DNA from: an uncultured Faecalibacterium sp.
GTDB taxonomy: Bacteria; Bacillota; Clostridia; Oscillospirales; Ruminococcaceae
Assembly (NCBI GenBank): GCA_934525845.1
Contig: CAKSZS010000020.1
Coordinates: 1-39,268 of the forward strand
Length of the DNA: 39,268 nucleotides
Direction of reading: 5' to 3'
Numbering within the stretch: position 1 is the stretch's first letter; each line of letters opens with the position of its first letter. The notes beneath the pieces are model-generated. The model saw only the letters and a program-made list of their open reading frames with translations. It was not told the origin of the DNA and ran no database searches. Below, one piece after another: positions 7,500 to 16,240 of this stretch. A program made the translations under genes and the position numbers.

Positions 7500-9140
7500 A
7501 TGGAACTGAGCAGACGTGACTTTCTCCGCAGCACCGCCGCCTTTGCCGCCGTTGCCAGTGTGCTGGGCACCAGCAGCATCGCCTTTGCCGCCGATGCAGA
7601 CGAAAACTGCATCGTGAACATTGCCGCCGACAGCCGCAATGACATCGCCAAGCGCTTCAAGGCAGGCAAGTCCGGCAGCCTGGAATACTGCGCCTACAAC
7701 CCCCGCCTGTACCATCCGAACCTGACCGGCAAGCTGCCCCTGATCGTGTTCCTGCACGGCGAGGACGGCAAGGGCGAAAACGGTGCCCAGCTGCTGGCCA
7801 ACGATGGCGCCACCTTCTACGTTTCGGAGACGATGATCGCCAAGAACCCCACCTACCTCATCGCGCCCCAGTGCCCCGGCGACAACTGGACCGACCCGGA
7901 CACCGTGACCGCTGTGAAGCAGATGATCGACGACTACGCCGCCGCCCACCGCATCGACACCGACCGCATTTACATCGAGGGAATGTCCATGGGCGGCACC
8001 GGCGTGTGGAATATGCTGTTCACCTACCCCAACTTCTTCGCCGCCGCCATCCCCATGTGCGGCAAGGTGCCCGCCAAGTGGTACAGCACCCCGGGCGCAT
8101 TTGAGAGCCAGAAGAACACCCCCATCTGGGCCTACCACTGCAAGGATGACCCCGAGATGCCGGAAAGTGAGACCGCCAACGCAGTGCAGGCCCTGAAGGA
8201 TGCCGGCAGCGGCAGCGTGAAGTACGAGGGATTCACCCCCGGTTCCATGCCGGAACCCCACAAGGTGTGGGAGCGTGTGTACAGCATCGGCACCCCGTAC
8301 AACTGGATGTTCACCCAGTCCCTGACCCGCACCGAGCACGGAAAACTGGATCCCTCCATGATGTTCAGCCACTTCGGCGTGAAGTACGGCATCACCCGCG
8401 TCATGGACTTCGGCATGGATACCCTGTGGGTCCTGGATCAGGGCAAGGAAGTGCTCATCATTGATACCGCCATGGGCGGCTCCGGCAAGGCAGACCTGTA
8501 CGCCTACCTGCGCCAGAACGTGTTCACCAACCCGGATGCAGAGATCGACATCCTGCTCACCCACAAGCACGGCGACCACATCCTGGGCATCCCGTCCCTG
8601 CTCAAGTCCGACAAGGTGCGCCGCACCTACATCCACCCGGATGACAAGGAAGCCTTCCTGCAGACCATGAGCGGCTACTTCGGCCTGACCGCAGAGGATA
8701 TGAAGCTGCAGAACGTGGTGGAGGGCGACACCGTCCGCATCGGCAGCGAGGAGCTGGAAGTCATTCAGGTGGCAGGCCATACCGCTGGCTCGGTGGTCTT
8801 CTTCTACAAGGACTACATCTTCACCGGCGACGCCATCGGTTCCGGCGACCTGTTCCTGCTGGAAGCCGCCTTTGACGAATACTATCCGCAGCTGAACCAC
8901 TTCATGGCAGAGATCCTGCTCCGCAATGAAGATGTGGATTACGAGTTCCTCACCGGCCACTGGGAGAACCTGCAGCCCTTCACGGTGGACTATGTGCGCC
9001 ATATGCTCATCCTGGTGCGCGATGTCATCAACGGCACCATTCAGCCCGGTTACTACACCCGCAAGCCGGGCCGCTGGGCAGGCTACCTGGATGCCAACAT
9101 CTATTTCCCGTACAAGATGCTGAGCACCGACCCGGAATAA
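7500..9140 (+). CDS. Tat-signal fusion protein: alpha/beta-hydrolase (esterase-like) plus metallo-beta-lactamase domain
   Basis: The 546-aa protein begins with a twin-arginine signal (SRRDFLR, hydrophobic stretch, AFA cleavage site near residue 31), so it is predicted to be exported folded. Residues 70-270 form an alpha/beta-hydrolase resembling the polyhydroxybutyrate-depolymerase/feruloyl-esterase group, with nucleophile Ser163 in GMSMGG. Residues 290-530 form a metallo-beta-lactamase fold with a full binuclear metal set: His355, His357, Asp359, His360 (HKHGDH), His427, Asp444 and His487. Both active sites look intact. The substrate is unknown; an ester product from one domain hydrolysed by the other is conceivable but only inferred. 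The start is the ATG at 7500, 7 nt after GGAGGA; the earlier in-frame start at 7470 would bury the Tat motif. It is monocistronic, with paired palindromes upstream. No Tat translocase gene is visible here. Confidence 0.85.
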   Translation: MELSRRDFLRSTAAFAAVASVLGTSSIAFAADADENCIVNIAADSRNDIAKRFKAGKSGSLEYCAYNPRLYHPNLTGKLPLIVFLHGEDGKGENGAQLLANDGATFYVSETMIAKNPTYLIAPQCPGDNWTDPDTVTAVKQMIDDYAAAHRIDTDRIYIEGMSMGGTGVWNMLFTYPNFFAAAIPMCGKVPAKWYSTPGAFESQKNTPIWAYHCKDDPEMPESETANAVQALKDAGSGSVKYEGFTPGSMPEPHKVWERVYSIGTPYNWMFTQSLTRTEHGKLDPSMMFSHFGVKYGITRVMDFGMDTLWVLDQGKEVLIIDTAMGGSGKADLYAYLRQNVFTNPDAEIDILLTHKHGDHILGIPSLLKSDKVRRTYIHPDDKEAFLQTMSGYFGLTAEDMKLQNVVEGDTVRIGSEELEVIQVAGHTAGSVVFFYKDYIFTGDAIGSGDLFLLEAAFDEYYPQLNHFMAEILLRNEDVDYEFLTGHWENLQPFTVDYVRHMLILVRDVINGTIQPGYYTRKPGRWAGYLDANIYFPYKMLSTDPE

Positions 9141-9246
9141 TTCTGCAAGTGCGAACCCCGGCGGGCCGGACCGTCCTGCGCGGCCCTGTCCTGCCGGTTC
9201 GTGAAAGCATACCTTCCCTTATCATTTCTCCTTCCTTGTGAAACGG

Positions 9247-9310
9247 CACATCCCGCCGCTGCCCGGAACGGTTGCATCCCGTCCGGCATCCCGGCGGGAT
9301 GTGTTGTTTT
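9247..9310 (+). terminator. Intrinsic terminator after the esterase-MBL gene
   Basis: A perfect 12-bp stem CACATCCCGCCG (9247-9258) pairs with 9292-9303. The loop contains a smaller stem, and the right arm is followed by TTGTTTTTT. Confidence 0.85.
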
Positions 9311-9330
9311 TTGCGGAAAAAGGCTTCCGC

Positions 9331-9359
9331 TTGTGCATCGGGCCGGATTGCGGTATACT
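9331..9359 (+). promoter_or_regulatory. Promoter of the M29 aminopeptidase gene
   Basis: TTGTGC (9331-9336), a 17-bp spacer and TATACT (9354-9359). The leader is about 37 nt and leads into SD GGGAGG at 9390-9395. Confidence 0.7.
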
Positions 9360-9402
9360 AAAATCAAAACAGATGTGATTTTACACCGTGGGAGGTTTTG
9401 TT

Positions 9403-10644
9403 GTGGAAAACTTTAACGAATTGCTGCAGAAGTATGCCGATTTCATCGTCCGGGTGGGCGTCAACCCTCAGCCGGGGCAGACCCTCATCATCAACTGCCC
9501 GCTGGATGGCGCACCGCTGGCGCGGCTGTGCGTGCGCAGTGCCTTTGAAGCCGGTGCCCGGGATGTGCAGATGAACTGGACGGATGACGCCGTGACCCGC
9601 ACCCGCATGGAACTGTGCAGCGAGGAAGCCCTGACCGATCACAAGGGCTGGCAGCTGCGCCGGTATCTGGACTACGCCGAGAGCGAGGGCGGCGTCTGCG
9701 TGCTGCACCTCATTGCGGACGACCCGGAGCTGTTCGCGGGGCTGGATGGCGCGAAGATCAGCCGGGTGAACAGCGCCAACCGTGCCTTCATGCAGCCCTG
9801 GCGGGAGTACACCATGAACGACCGGGTGCAGTGGTCCATCGCGGCCATGCCCTCCGAACCGTGGGCAAAGAAGATGTTCCCCGAGCTGGACACCGCCGCG
9901 GCCATCGAGGCGCAGTGGAAGCTGATCTTTGATACCTGCCGCGTCACCGGCGGCGACCCGGTGGGAGAGTGGAAGGAGCATCTGGCCCGTCTGACCGCCC
10001 TGCGCGACAAGATGAACGCCCTGGATCTGGAAAGCGTGCACTTCCGGAGCAGCAACGGCACCGACCTGACCGTGGGCATTGCCGACCAGGCCACCTGGGA
10101 GAGCGCCGCCAGCAAGAACGAAAAGGGCGTGGTCTTCCTGCCCAACATCCCCACGGAGGAAGTGTTCACTGCACCCCACAAGGACAAGGTGAACGGCATC
10201 GTCTACGGCACCAAGCCCTACGTCTTCAACGGCCAGCTCATCAAGGGCTTCCACGTTACCTTTAAGGACGGCAGGGTGGTGGAGCACGGCGCCGAGGAGG
10301 GCGCAGAGCTGCTGGGCCAGCTGCTGGACACCGATGAAGGCGCCCGCAGCATCGGCGAGGTGGCGCTGGTGCCGGCTTCCAGCCCCATCAACCGCTGCGG
10401 CAAACTGTTCTACAACACCCTGTTCGATGAAAATGCTGCCTGCCACATCGCCTTTGGCGACAGCTACCCCGGCACCACCGTGGGCGGCACCACGCTGACC
10501 CGCGAACAGCTGGATGCCCGCGGCATGAACCATTCTTCTCTGCACGAAGATGTGATGATCGGTGCGGAGGACAGCGAGATCATCGGCAAATGCCGTGACG
10601 GCCGCACCGTGCAGCTGTTCAAAGACGGCGTTTGGGCGCTGTAA
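9403..10644 (+). CDS. M29-family metallo-aminopeptidase (AmpS/AmpT type)
   Basis: This cytoplasmic exopeptidase removes N-terminal residues from peptides using a two-metal site. The 413-aa length matches the family. The expected metal ligands of clan M29 are visible: Glu253 in PTEEVFTAP, Glu319 in GEVALVP, His348 in ENAACHIAFG, and His381/Asp383 in SLHEDVMIG. The catalytic domain occupies the C-terminal half, and the N-terminal half shapes the dimer cavity. The start is a GTG at 9403, 7 nt after GGGAGG; a GTG at 9388 would place the SD inside the gene. It has its own promoter and stands alone. The residue preference cannot be told from sequence. Confidence 0.92.
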   Translation: MENFNELLQKYADFIVRVGVNPQPGQTLIINCPLDGAPLARLCVRSAFEAGARDVQMNWTDDAVTRTRMELCSEEALTDHKGWQLRRYLDYAESEGGVCVLHLIADDPELFAGLDGAKISRVNSANRAFMQPWREYTMNDRVQWSIAAMPSEPWAKKMFPELDTAAAIEAQWKLIFDTCRVTGGDPVGEWKEHLARLTALRDKMNALDLESVHFRSSNGTDLTVGIADQATWESAASKNEKGVVFLPNIPTEEVFTAPHKDKVNGIVYGTKPYVFNGQLIKGFHVTFKDGRVVEHGAEEGAELLGQLLDTDEGARSIGEVALVPASSPINRCGKLFYNTLFDENAACHIAFGDSYPGTTVGGTTLTREQLDARGMNHSSLHEDVMIGAEDSEIIGKCRDGRTVQLFKDGVWAL

Positions 10645-10689
10645 ACTGTGCCGAAAGTGCCTTGCGGCGAAAAAAATCCGGAAAAAAGC

Positions 10690-10718
10690 TTGCATAACCT
10701 GCGTGAGTATGGTATATT
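10690..10718 (+). promoter_or_regulatory. Promoter of the rimP-nusA-infB operon
   Basis: TTGCAT (10690-10695), a 17-bp spacer and TATATT (10713-10718). The transcript would start near 10725 and meet a hairpin within 20 nt. Confidence 0.75.
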
Positions 10719-10743
10719 CTAGTAGTACGATATAGTTTAACCT

Positions 10744-10780
10744 GAAACGTGGGCCGCAAGGTCCGCGTTTCTTGTTTGTC
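10744..10780 (+). promoter_or_regulatory. Leader hairpin ahead of rimP, possible attenuator
   Basis: A 12-bp stem (10744-10755 with 10760-10771, two G-T pairs) closed by a GCAA tetraloop is followed by TTGTTTGTC, then the rimP SD (AGGAGG). It has the shape of a weak intrinsic terminator at the head of the operon that encodes NusA, which itself affects termination at such hairpins. Control through this hairpin is inferred. Confidence 0.5.
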
Positions 10781-10791
10781 AGGAGGTTTTT

Positions 10792-11283
10792 ATGGCGAAG
10801 CAGTCTGGCGGCAATACCGCCCAGAGAGTCGAAGCGCTTGTCCGCCCCACCGTGGAGGGCATGGGGCTGCGCCTGTGGGACGTTGTGTTTGAAAAGGAAG
10901 GGCCGGACTGGTATCTTCGCGTCCTCATCGACAAGACGGACGGCACCACCATGGACACCGACACCTGTGCCGATGTCTCCCATGCGCTGGACCCCATCCT
11001 GGATGAGGCAGACCCCATTGAGCAGAGCTATTATCTGGAAGTGGGCAGCCCCGGCCTGGGCCGCAAGCTGACCCGCCCGGAACATTACGAGGCCGTCAAG
11101 GGGCAGAAGGTCAGCGTCAAGCTGTTCCGCGCCAACGAGAACGGCACCAAGGAGTTTTCCGGCATCCTGACCGGCCGCGAGGGCAGCACCATCACGGTCG
11201 AGACGGAGAACGGCACCGTGAACTTTGAAGCGTCGGCCGCCAGCACCGTGCGTCTGTGCGACGACGAGGATCTGTTTGACTGA
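10792..11283 (+). CDS. rimP: Ribosome maturation factor RimP
   Basis: RimP binds the 30S subunit and promotes uS12 incorporation during assembly. The protein is 163 aa, normal for the family. The N-terminal alpha/beta domain carries YLRVLIDK and DTCADVSHALDPILD; the segment YYLEVGSPGLGRKL (about 82-95) is the family hallmark. The C-terminal SH3-like domain starts near residue 100 (GQKVSVKLF). The start is the ATG at 10792 after AGGAGG. It is the first gene of the operon that continues into nusA after a 31-nt gap. Confidence 0.96.
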   Translation: MAKQSGGNTAQRVEALVRPTVEGMGLRLWDVVFEKEGPDWYLRVLIDKTDGTTMDTDTCADVSHALDPILDEADPIEQSYYLEVGSPGLGRKLTRPEHYEAVKGQKVSVKLFRANENGTKEFSGILTGREGSTITVETENGTVNFEASAASTVRLCDDEDLFD

Positions 11284-11314
11284 AAAAGAGAAAGAATTAG
11301 GAGGAACCCGAAAA

Positions 11315-12418
11315 ATGGCAGCTGCTAATAATGAATTTTTTGAAGCTCTCTCCATGCTGGAGCACGAGCGCGGCATCACCGCGGAGTACCTGATCGAGAA
11401 GATCAAGGCAGCCATCGTGATCGCTGTCAAGAAGAACTACGAGGTCGAGGACGACAACGTCATGGTCGAGATCGACCCCGCCACCGGCAAGTTCAATGTG
11501 GCCCTGCTGCAGAACGTCGTCGCCGATGAGGACTGGTACGATGAGCACGCTGAGATCGGCCTGACCGAGGCCCAGAAGCTGCGCAAGAGCTACGAGATCG
11601 GCGACCGCGTCGTCACCCCGCTCAAGACCAAGGACTTCGGCCGCATCGCAGCCCAGACCGCAAAGCACGTCATCCGTCAGGGCATCCGCGAGGCCGAGCG
11701 CAGCCAGCAGCTGAGCGAGATCCAGAGCCGCGCCCATGACATCATCCAGGCCACCGTGACCCGTGTGGACAACGAGAAGGGCATCGTGGCCCTGGACCTG
11801 GGCAAGGGCGGCGAGGCCATCCTGCCCCGCAACGAGCAGGTGCCCGGCGAGACCTACACCGAGGGCGAGACCCTGCAGGTCTACGTTGTGGACGTCGTCA
11901 GCGGTGAGCGCGGTGCCCGCGTCATGATCAGCCGCACCCATCCGGGCCTGGTCAAGCGTCTGTTCGAGCTGGAAGTGCCGGAGATCTACGACGGCACCGT
12001 CGAGGTCAAGGCCATCAGCCGCGAGGCCGGTGCCCGCACCAAGATGGCCGTCTGGTCCAAGGACCCCAACGTCAACCCCGTTTCTGCCTGCATCGGCCCC
12101 CACGGCGACCGTGTGGCCGCTGTCGTCGAGAAGCTGGGCGGCGAGAAGATCGACATCGTGAAGTGGAGCGAGGATGTCTCCGAGTTCATCTCCGCAGCCC
12201 TCAGCCCCGCCAAGGTGCTCAAGGTCGAGCTGCTGCCCGGCGAGACCCGCTCCTGCCGCGTGACCGTGCCCGACCAGCAGCTGAGCCTGGCCATCGGCAA
12301 CAAGGGTCAGAACGCCCGCCTGTGCGCCCGTCTGACCGGTTATAACATCGATATCCGTCCCGAGAGCGGCTACTACGGTGAGGAAGAGCCGAAGAAGGAA
12401 GAGGCCGCTGCCGAATAA
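11315..12418 (+). CDS. nusA: Transcription termination/antitermination factor NusA
   Basis: NusA binds RNA polymerase near the RNA exit channel and affects pausing, intrinsic termination and rRNA antitermination. The 367-aa chain is the short Gram-positive form without the C-terminal acidic repeats of E. coli. Residues 1-125 are the polymerase-binding N-terminal domain, 130-200 an S1 domain (IIQATVTRVDNEKG), and 200-345 tandem KH domains, with HPGLVKRLFELEVPEI and CIGPHGDRV in KH1 and AIGNKGQNARLCARLTG in KH2. The start is the ATG at 11315, 9 nt after AGGAGGA; an upstream in-frame opening at 11225 would overlap rimP. Its level could feed back on the hairpin at 10744. Confidence 0.96.
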   Translation: MAAANNEFFEALSMLEHERGITAEYLIEKIKAAIVIAVKKNYEVEDDNVMVEIDPATGKFNVALLQNVVADEDWYDEHAEIGLTEAQKLRKSYEIGDRVVTPLKTKDFGRIAAQTAKHVIRQGIREAERSQQLSEIQSRAHDIIQATVTRVDNEKGIVALDLGKGGEAILPRNEQVPGETYTEGETLQVYVVDVVSGERGARVMISRTHPGLVKRLFELEVPEIYDGTVEVKAISREAGARTKMAVWSKDPNVNPVSACIGPHGDRVAAVVEKLGGEKIDIVKWSEDVSEFISAALSPAKVLKVELLPGETRSCRVTVPDQQLSLAIGNKGQNARLCARLTGYNIDIRPESGYYGEEEPKKEEAAAE

Positions 12419-12451
12419 GCCCGGCCCAGGATGCCAAAGGAGGGAAACCGG

Positions 12452-12751
12452 ATGGCACAGAAAAAGATCCCTGCCCGCCAGTGCATTGGCTGCATGACCA
12501 GCCGCCCCAAAAAGGAGCTGGTGCGCGTGGTGCGCGCACCCAGCGGGGAGATCAGCATCGATCTGGTGGGCAAAAAGCCGGGCCGCGGCGCATACCTCTG
12601 CCCGGACCCCGCCTGCCTGACCAAGGCAAAAAAGAAGAAGGCGCTGGAGCGCTGCTTTGAGCAGCCGGTTCCCGCCGAAGTGTATGAGGCGCTGGAAGCC
12701 CAGCTGACCGAAGCTGCAAAGGAGGCCGCAAGCCATGGCAAAGAAGCATAA
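12452..12751 (+). CDS. ylxR: YlxR/RnpM family RNA-binding protein
   Basis: This small basic protein of 99 aa is encoded between nusA and an L7Ae-like gene, the invariant context of the YlxR family. B. subtilis YlxR (RnpM) binds the RNase P RNA and modulates its activity. Family signatures are present: RQCIGCMTSRPKKELVRVVR near the N terminus, and GRGAYLCPDPAC in the middle followed by a lysine run. The start is the ATG at 12452 after AAGGAGGG. Its end overlaps the next gene by 17 nt, which suggests translational coupling. Confidence 0.93.
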   Translation: MAQKKIPARQCIGCMTSRPKKELVRVVRAPSGEISIDLVGKKPGRGAYLCPDPACLTKAKKKKALERCFEQPVPAEVYEALEAQLTEAAKEAASHGKEA

Positions 12752-13112
12752 CGCCCCCGCAAAGCCTGCCCTGGCACCGGAAGAGGCGCTGTATCAGGCG
12801 GTGAGCCTGTGCCGCAAGGCCGGCGCGCTGACCATGGGCTTTGACGCGGTGGAGGACGCCTGCGTCAAGGGCAAAGCCTGGCTGGTGATGGTGGCATCCG
12901 ATGCCAGCGCCAAGACCGTGCAGCGCCTGAATTATGCGGTGGGAGACCTGCTGGACGTGGTTTCCATGCCGCTGACCCAGGACAGACTGGCCGACATCAG
13001 CCGCAAGCCCGTGGCTGTTTACGCGGTGACCGACCGCAACCTCGCAAAGCTCTGCTTTGACCGTCTGAAGGACTGCGGAGCAATCAAAAATGAGGAGGAT
13101 ATGAGCGAATGA
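12735..13112 (+). CDS. ylxQ: L7Ae-family RNA-binding protein (YlxQ-like)
   Basis: A 125-aa protein of the ribosomal L7Ae/L30e/S12e/Gadd45 fold. Such proteins bind kink-turn RNA, and the B. subtilis homologue YlxQ is linked to translation. Visible features are the AVSLCRKAGALTMGFDAVEDAC helix-strand segment (about 22-43), a long alanine-rich helix with AKTVQRLN, and a C-terminal strand VAVYAVTDRNLAKLC. Nothing catalytic is expected. It overlaps ylxR at its start and infB by 4 nt (ATGA) at its end, so the three genes are tightly coupled. The exact ligand RNA is not known from sequence. Confidence 0.88.
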   Translation: MAKKHNAPAKPALAPEEALYQAVSLCRKAGALTMGFDAVEDACVKGKAWLVMVASDASAKTVQRLNYAVGDLLDVVSMPLTQDRLADISRKPVAVYAVTDRNLAKLCFDRLKDCGAIKNEEDMSE

Positions 13113-15565
13113 TCGTAAAATATAGAGTGATTGATTTTGCAAAGGACCTGAACATTCCTGCAAAGAAGGTCCTGGATGAGCTGACCGCCATGGGCAGCAC
13201 CGGCAAGAAGAACAGCTCCAACCTGGAAGAGAACGAGCTGAACTACCTGCTGGAGAAGTTCAGCAAGGCGGGCAGCGTGGACAATCTGGACGAGTTCCTG
13301 AACAGCGGCAAGGCCGCAAAGGAAGAGCCGAAGCCCGCCGAGAAGAAGGCCGAGGCGCCCAAGGCAGAGAAGCCTGCGGAGAAGAAGCCGGAGCAGAAGG
13401 CACAGCCCGCTGCCCAGCAGAACCAGCAGGCAAAGGCCGGCAGCAAGCACGGCGACAAGAAGAACGAGCAGCACAAGAAGCGCGAGGAGAAGACCGTCTC
13501 CCTGAGCGAGCTGGCCCGTGAGACCGGTGCCAAGGCCACGGCTGCCCCGGCCCAGGCGGTGTCTGTCCGCCGCGAGGACAACCAGGTGACCGTGGACACC
13601 CGCACCGTGGATATGAACGTGGACCGCTTCGATGCCCGTTACGACGATCTGGCTTCCACCAAGAACACCGAGAACCGCCGCAAGCCCACCCCGCAGGGCA
13701 ACAAGCAGAAGTTCACCCAGCGCGGCCAGCGCCAGCGCCAGCAGTTCCAGAAGGGCAAGCGCGAGACCGAGTTCGAGCGCCTGCAGCGCATCCAGCTGGA
13801 AAAGGCCCGCAACGCACAGCTGAAGGTGATGATCCCCGATGAGATCACCGTCGGCGAGCTGGCTGCCCGCCTGAAGCAGCAGGCCGGCAAGGTCATTGCC
13901 AAGTTCATGCAGATGGGCGAGATGCACGCCATCAACGATGTCATCGACTTCGATACCGCGTCCCTGCTGGCCGAGGAGTTCCACGCCAAGGTCGAGCACG
14001 AGGTGCACGTCACCATCGAAGAGCGCCTGTTCACCCAGGAAGAGGATGCACAGGAAGATCTGGTGGAGCGTCCCCCGGTGGTCTGCGTCATGGGTCACGT
14101 CGACCACGGCAAGACCAGCATCCTGGACGCCATCCGCAAGACCAACGTCACCGCAGGCGAGGCCGGCGGCATCACCCAGGCCATCGGTGCGTATCAGGTC
14201 AAGGTCAACGACAGCGTGATCACCTTCCTGGATACCCCGGGCCATGAGGCATTCACCTCCATGCGTGCCCGCGGCGCCAACATGACCGATATCGCGGTCC
14301 TGGTCGTGGCAGCCGACGACGGCATCATGCCCCAGACCATCGAGTCCATCAACCACGCCAAGGCCGCCAACGTCAAGCTGATCGTGGCCATGAACAAGAT
14401 GGATAAGCCCACCGCCAACCCCGAGCGGGTGATGGAAGGCCTGACCAAGTACGGCATCATCACCGAGGACTGGGGCGGCGACGTGGCCTGCATCCCGGTG
14501 TCTGCCCTGACCGGCATGGGCATCAACGACCTGCTGGAGCGCATCGCGCTGGAAGCCGAGGTCATGGAGCTGAAGGCCAACCCCAACCGCCGCGCCAAGG
14601 GTGCGGTCGTCGAGGCCCGTCTGGACAAGGGCCAGGGCCCCATTGCCACCATTCTGGTGCAGAACGGCACCCTGCACTCCGGCGACGTCATCATTGCCGG
14701 CACCGCCGTGGGCCGTGTGCGCACCATGCGCAGCGACAAGGGCCAGCTGCTGAGCACTGCAGGCCCCTCCACCCCTGTGGAGATCACCGGCCTGACCGCT
14801 GTGCCCGAAGCCGGCGACCTGTTCGAGGCCGTTGAGGACGAGCGCCTGGCCCGTGAGCTGGCCGAGCAGCGCATCGCTGCCGCCAAGGAGAAGCAGTTCT
14901 CCGCCTTCCAGAAGGTCACCCTGGATAACCTGTTCAGCCAGATGGCACAGAACGACATGAAGGAACTGGCCATCGTGGTCAAGGCCGACGTGCAGGGTTC
15001 TGCCGAGGCTGTGAAGCAGAGCCTGGAGAAGATCTCCAACGACGAGGTGCGCGTGCGCGTCATCCACGCCGGTGTCGGCGCCATCAGCAAGTCCGACGTG
15101 GATCTGGCCGATGCCTCCAACGCCATCATCATCGGCTTCAACGTCCGCCCGGACAACGTGGCCAAGGAAGAAGCCGCTGCCACCAAGGTGGAAATGCGGA
15201 TGTACCGCGTCATTTACGATGCCATCAACGATGTCACCGACGCTATGAAGGGTATGCTGGCGCCCAAGTTCCGCGAGGTGTCTCTGGGCGAGCTGCAGGT
15301 CCGTCAGGTCTACAAAATCTCCAACGTGGGCACCGTTGCAGGCTGCCGCGTGACCAGCGGCAAGATCACCCGCGACAGCAAGGTGCGTGTCGTGCGTGAC
15401 GGCATCGTCATCACCGAGGACGAGATCGCATCCCTGAAGCGCTTCAAGGATGACGCCAAGGAAGTAGCCGAAGGTTACGAGTGCGGCGTGACCCTGGCCA
15501 AGTTCGCCGATGTCAAGGAAGGCGACGTGTACGAGGCCTTCAAGATGGAAGAGTACCGCGACTAA
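13109..15565 (+). CDS. infB: Translation initiation factor IF-2
   Basis: IF-2 is the GTPase that places initiator tRNA on the 30S subunit and drives 50S joining. The protein is 818 aa. An IF2 N-terminal helical domain covers about 1-55, then a Lys/Glu/Ala/Gln-rich linker to about 195, and a second N domain (DEITVGELAARL) near 245. The G domain starts near 320: G1 GHVDHGKT (329-336), G3 DTPGH (375-379), G4 NKMD (429-432) and G5 SALTGMG. Domains II-IV follow, ending with the fMet-tRNA-binding C2 barrel. The ATG at 13109 overlaps the upstream stop. A second, internal start is possible, as in other bacteria, but not evident. Confidence 0.97.
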   Translation: MIVKYRVIDFAKDLNIPAKKVLDELTAMGSTGKKNSSNLEENELNYLLEKFSKAGSVDNLDEFLNSGKAAKEEPKPAEKKAEAPKAEKPAEKKPEQKAQPAAQQNQQAKAGSKHGDKKNEQHKKREEKTVSLSELARETGAKATAAPAQAVSVRREDNQVTVDTRTVDMNVDRFDARYDDLASTKNTENRRKPTPQGNKQKFTQRGQRQRQQFQKGKRETEFERLQRIQLEKARNAQLKVMIPDEITVGELAARLKQQAGKVIAKFMQMGEMHAINDVIDFDTASLLAEEFHAKVEHEVHVTIEERLFTQEEDAQEDLVERPPVVCVMGHVDHGKTSILDAIRKTNVTAGEAGGITQAIGAYQVKVNDSVITFLDTPGHEAFTSMRARGANMTDIAVLVVAADDGIMPQTIESINHAKAANVKLIVAMNKMDKPTANPERVMEGLTKYGIITEDWGGDVACIPVSALTGMGINDLLERIALEAEVMELKANPNRRAKGAVVEARLDKGQGPIATILVQNGTLHSGDVIIAGTAVGRVRTMRSDKGQLLSTAGPSTPVEITGLTAVPEAGDLFEAVEDERLARELAEQRIAAAKEKQFSAFQKVTLDNLFSQMAQNDMKELAIVVKADVQGSAEAVKQSLEKISNDEVRVRVIHAGVGAISKSDVDLADASNAIIIGFNVRPDNVAKEEAAATKVEMRMYRVIYDAINDVTDAMKGMLAPKFREVSLGELQVRQVYKISNVGTVAGCRVTSGKITRDSKVRVVRDGIVITEDEIASLKRFKDDAKEVAEGYECGVTLAKFADVKEGDVYEAFKMEEYRD

Positions 15566-15594
15566 AGTTTTAGAATAAGGCAGCTTCCCGGCAG

Positions 15595-15736
15595 AAAAGG
15601 CTTCTCCCGGACGGGAGAAGCTGTCGAACGAAGTGAGACTGATGAGGGCGTATCTTTCGCAGTATGTGAATCGTGCGCCCTCATCCGTCATTTCACTGCG
15701 CGAAATGCCACCTTCCCCCGAACGGGGGAAGGCTTT
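15595..15736. repeat. Two-hairpin module, divergent pair between infB and rbfA
   Basis: Two copies of the dispersed module lie back to back. The minus copy (15650 down to 15595) ends in the stem GCTTCTCCCG/CGGGAGAAGC (15600-15621) plus a T-run on its strand. The plus copy (15676-15736) carries CCGTCA, a variable hairpin, GCCACCT, and the stem CCTTCCCCCG/CGGGGGAAGG (15711-15732). Their heads pair with each other as GATGAGGGCG (15641-15650) with CGCCCTCATC (15676-15685). If transcribed, this could reduce read-through from infB into rbfA. Confidence 0.65.
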
Positions 15737-15769
15737 GGAACGCTGTGCAGAAGATTTAGGAGAAACCAA

Positions 15770-16156
15770 ATGTCTCAGAAAAATATGGGCCGTCTGGCGC
15801 AGGATATGAAGCGCGAGATCATTGCCATCATCGGACGGCTGAAAGACCCGCGTCTGGAGGGCGGTCTGCTGACCGTGACCCGTCTGGACGTGACCCCCGA
15901 CCTGGATGTAGCCAAGGTGTATGTGAGCGTGATGGGCCGCGAAGACGGCCCCAAGCCCGCCATCGACGCACTGAACCGTGCGGCGGGCCATGTGCGCACC
16001 GAGGTGAGCAAGAAGATGCACATCCGCAAGGCTCCTCGCTTCATCTTCGTGGAGGATGACGGCGCGGCGTATGCTGCCCACATCAACGAGCTGCTGCGCA
16101 GCCTGAATGTGAACGGCGATGCAGAGACCGCTCAGCCTGAGGAGACCGAGGAATAA
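15770..16156 (+). CDS. rbfA: Ribosome-binding factor A
   Basis: RbfA is a 30S assembly factor with a KH-like fold that acts near helix 1 and helix 44 of 16S rRNA. The protein is 128 aa. Family marks are GRLAQDMKREI at the start, the KDPRLEGGLLTVTRLDVTPD segment and KVYVSVMG strand, and KKMHIRKAPRFIFVEDD near residue 90. An acidic tail of Glu/Thr follows. The start is the ATG at 15770 after AGGAG. It is separated from infB by about 200 bp of palindromic repeats, unusual for this otherwise tight operon; no promoter was recognised in that spacer. Confidence 0.95.
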   Translation: MSQKNMGRLAQDMKREIIAIIGRLKDPRLEGGLLTVTRLDVTPDLDVAKVYVSVMGREDGPKPAIDALNRAAGHVRTEVSKKMHIRKAPRFIFVEDDGAAYAAHINELLRSLNVNGDAETAQPEETEE

Positions 16157-16169
16157 TCCGAACCCTGCC

Positions 16170-16200
16170 GCTGCAGTCCGGACGCGGTTCCGGCACTGCG
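16170..16200 (+). other. Hairpin in the rbfA-nrnA spacer
   Basis: GCAGTCCGG (16173-16181) pairs with CCGGCACTGC (16190-16199) with one bulge. No T-run follows, so it is not a terminator. A role in mRNA stability is possible but unsupported. Confidence 0.4.
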
Positions 16201-16240
16201 GGGCGGATTCCCAAGCCTTGCGGAAAGGATGGATCATGGG

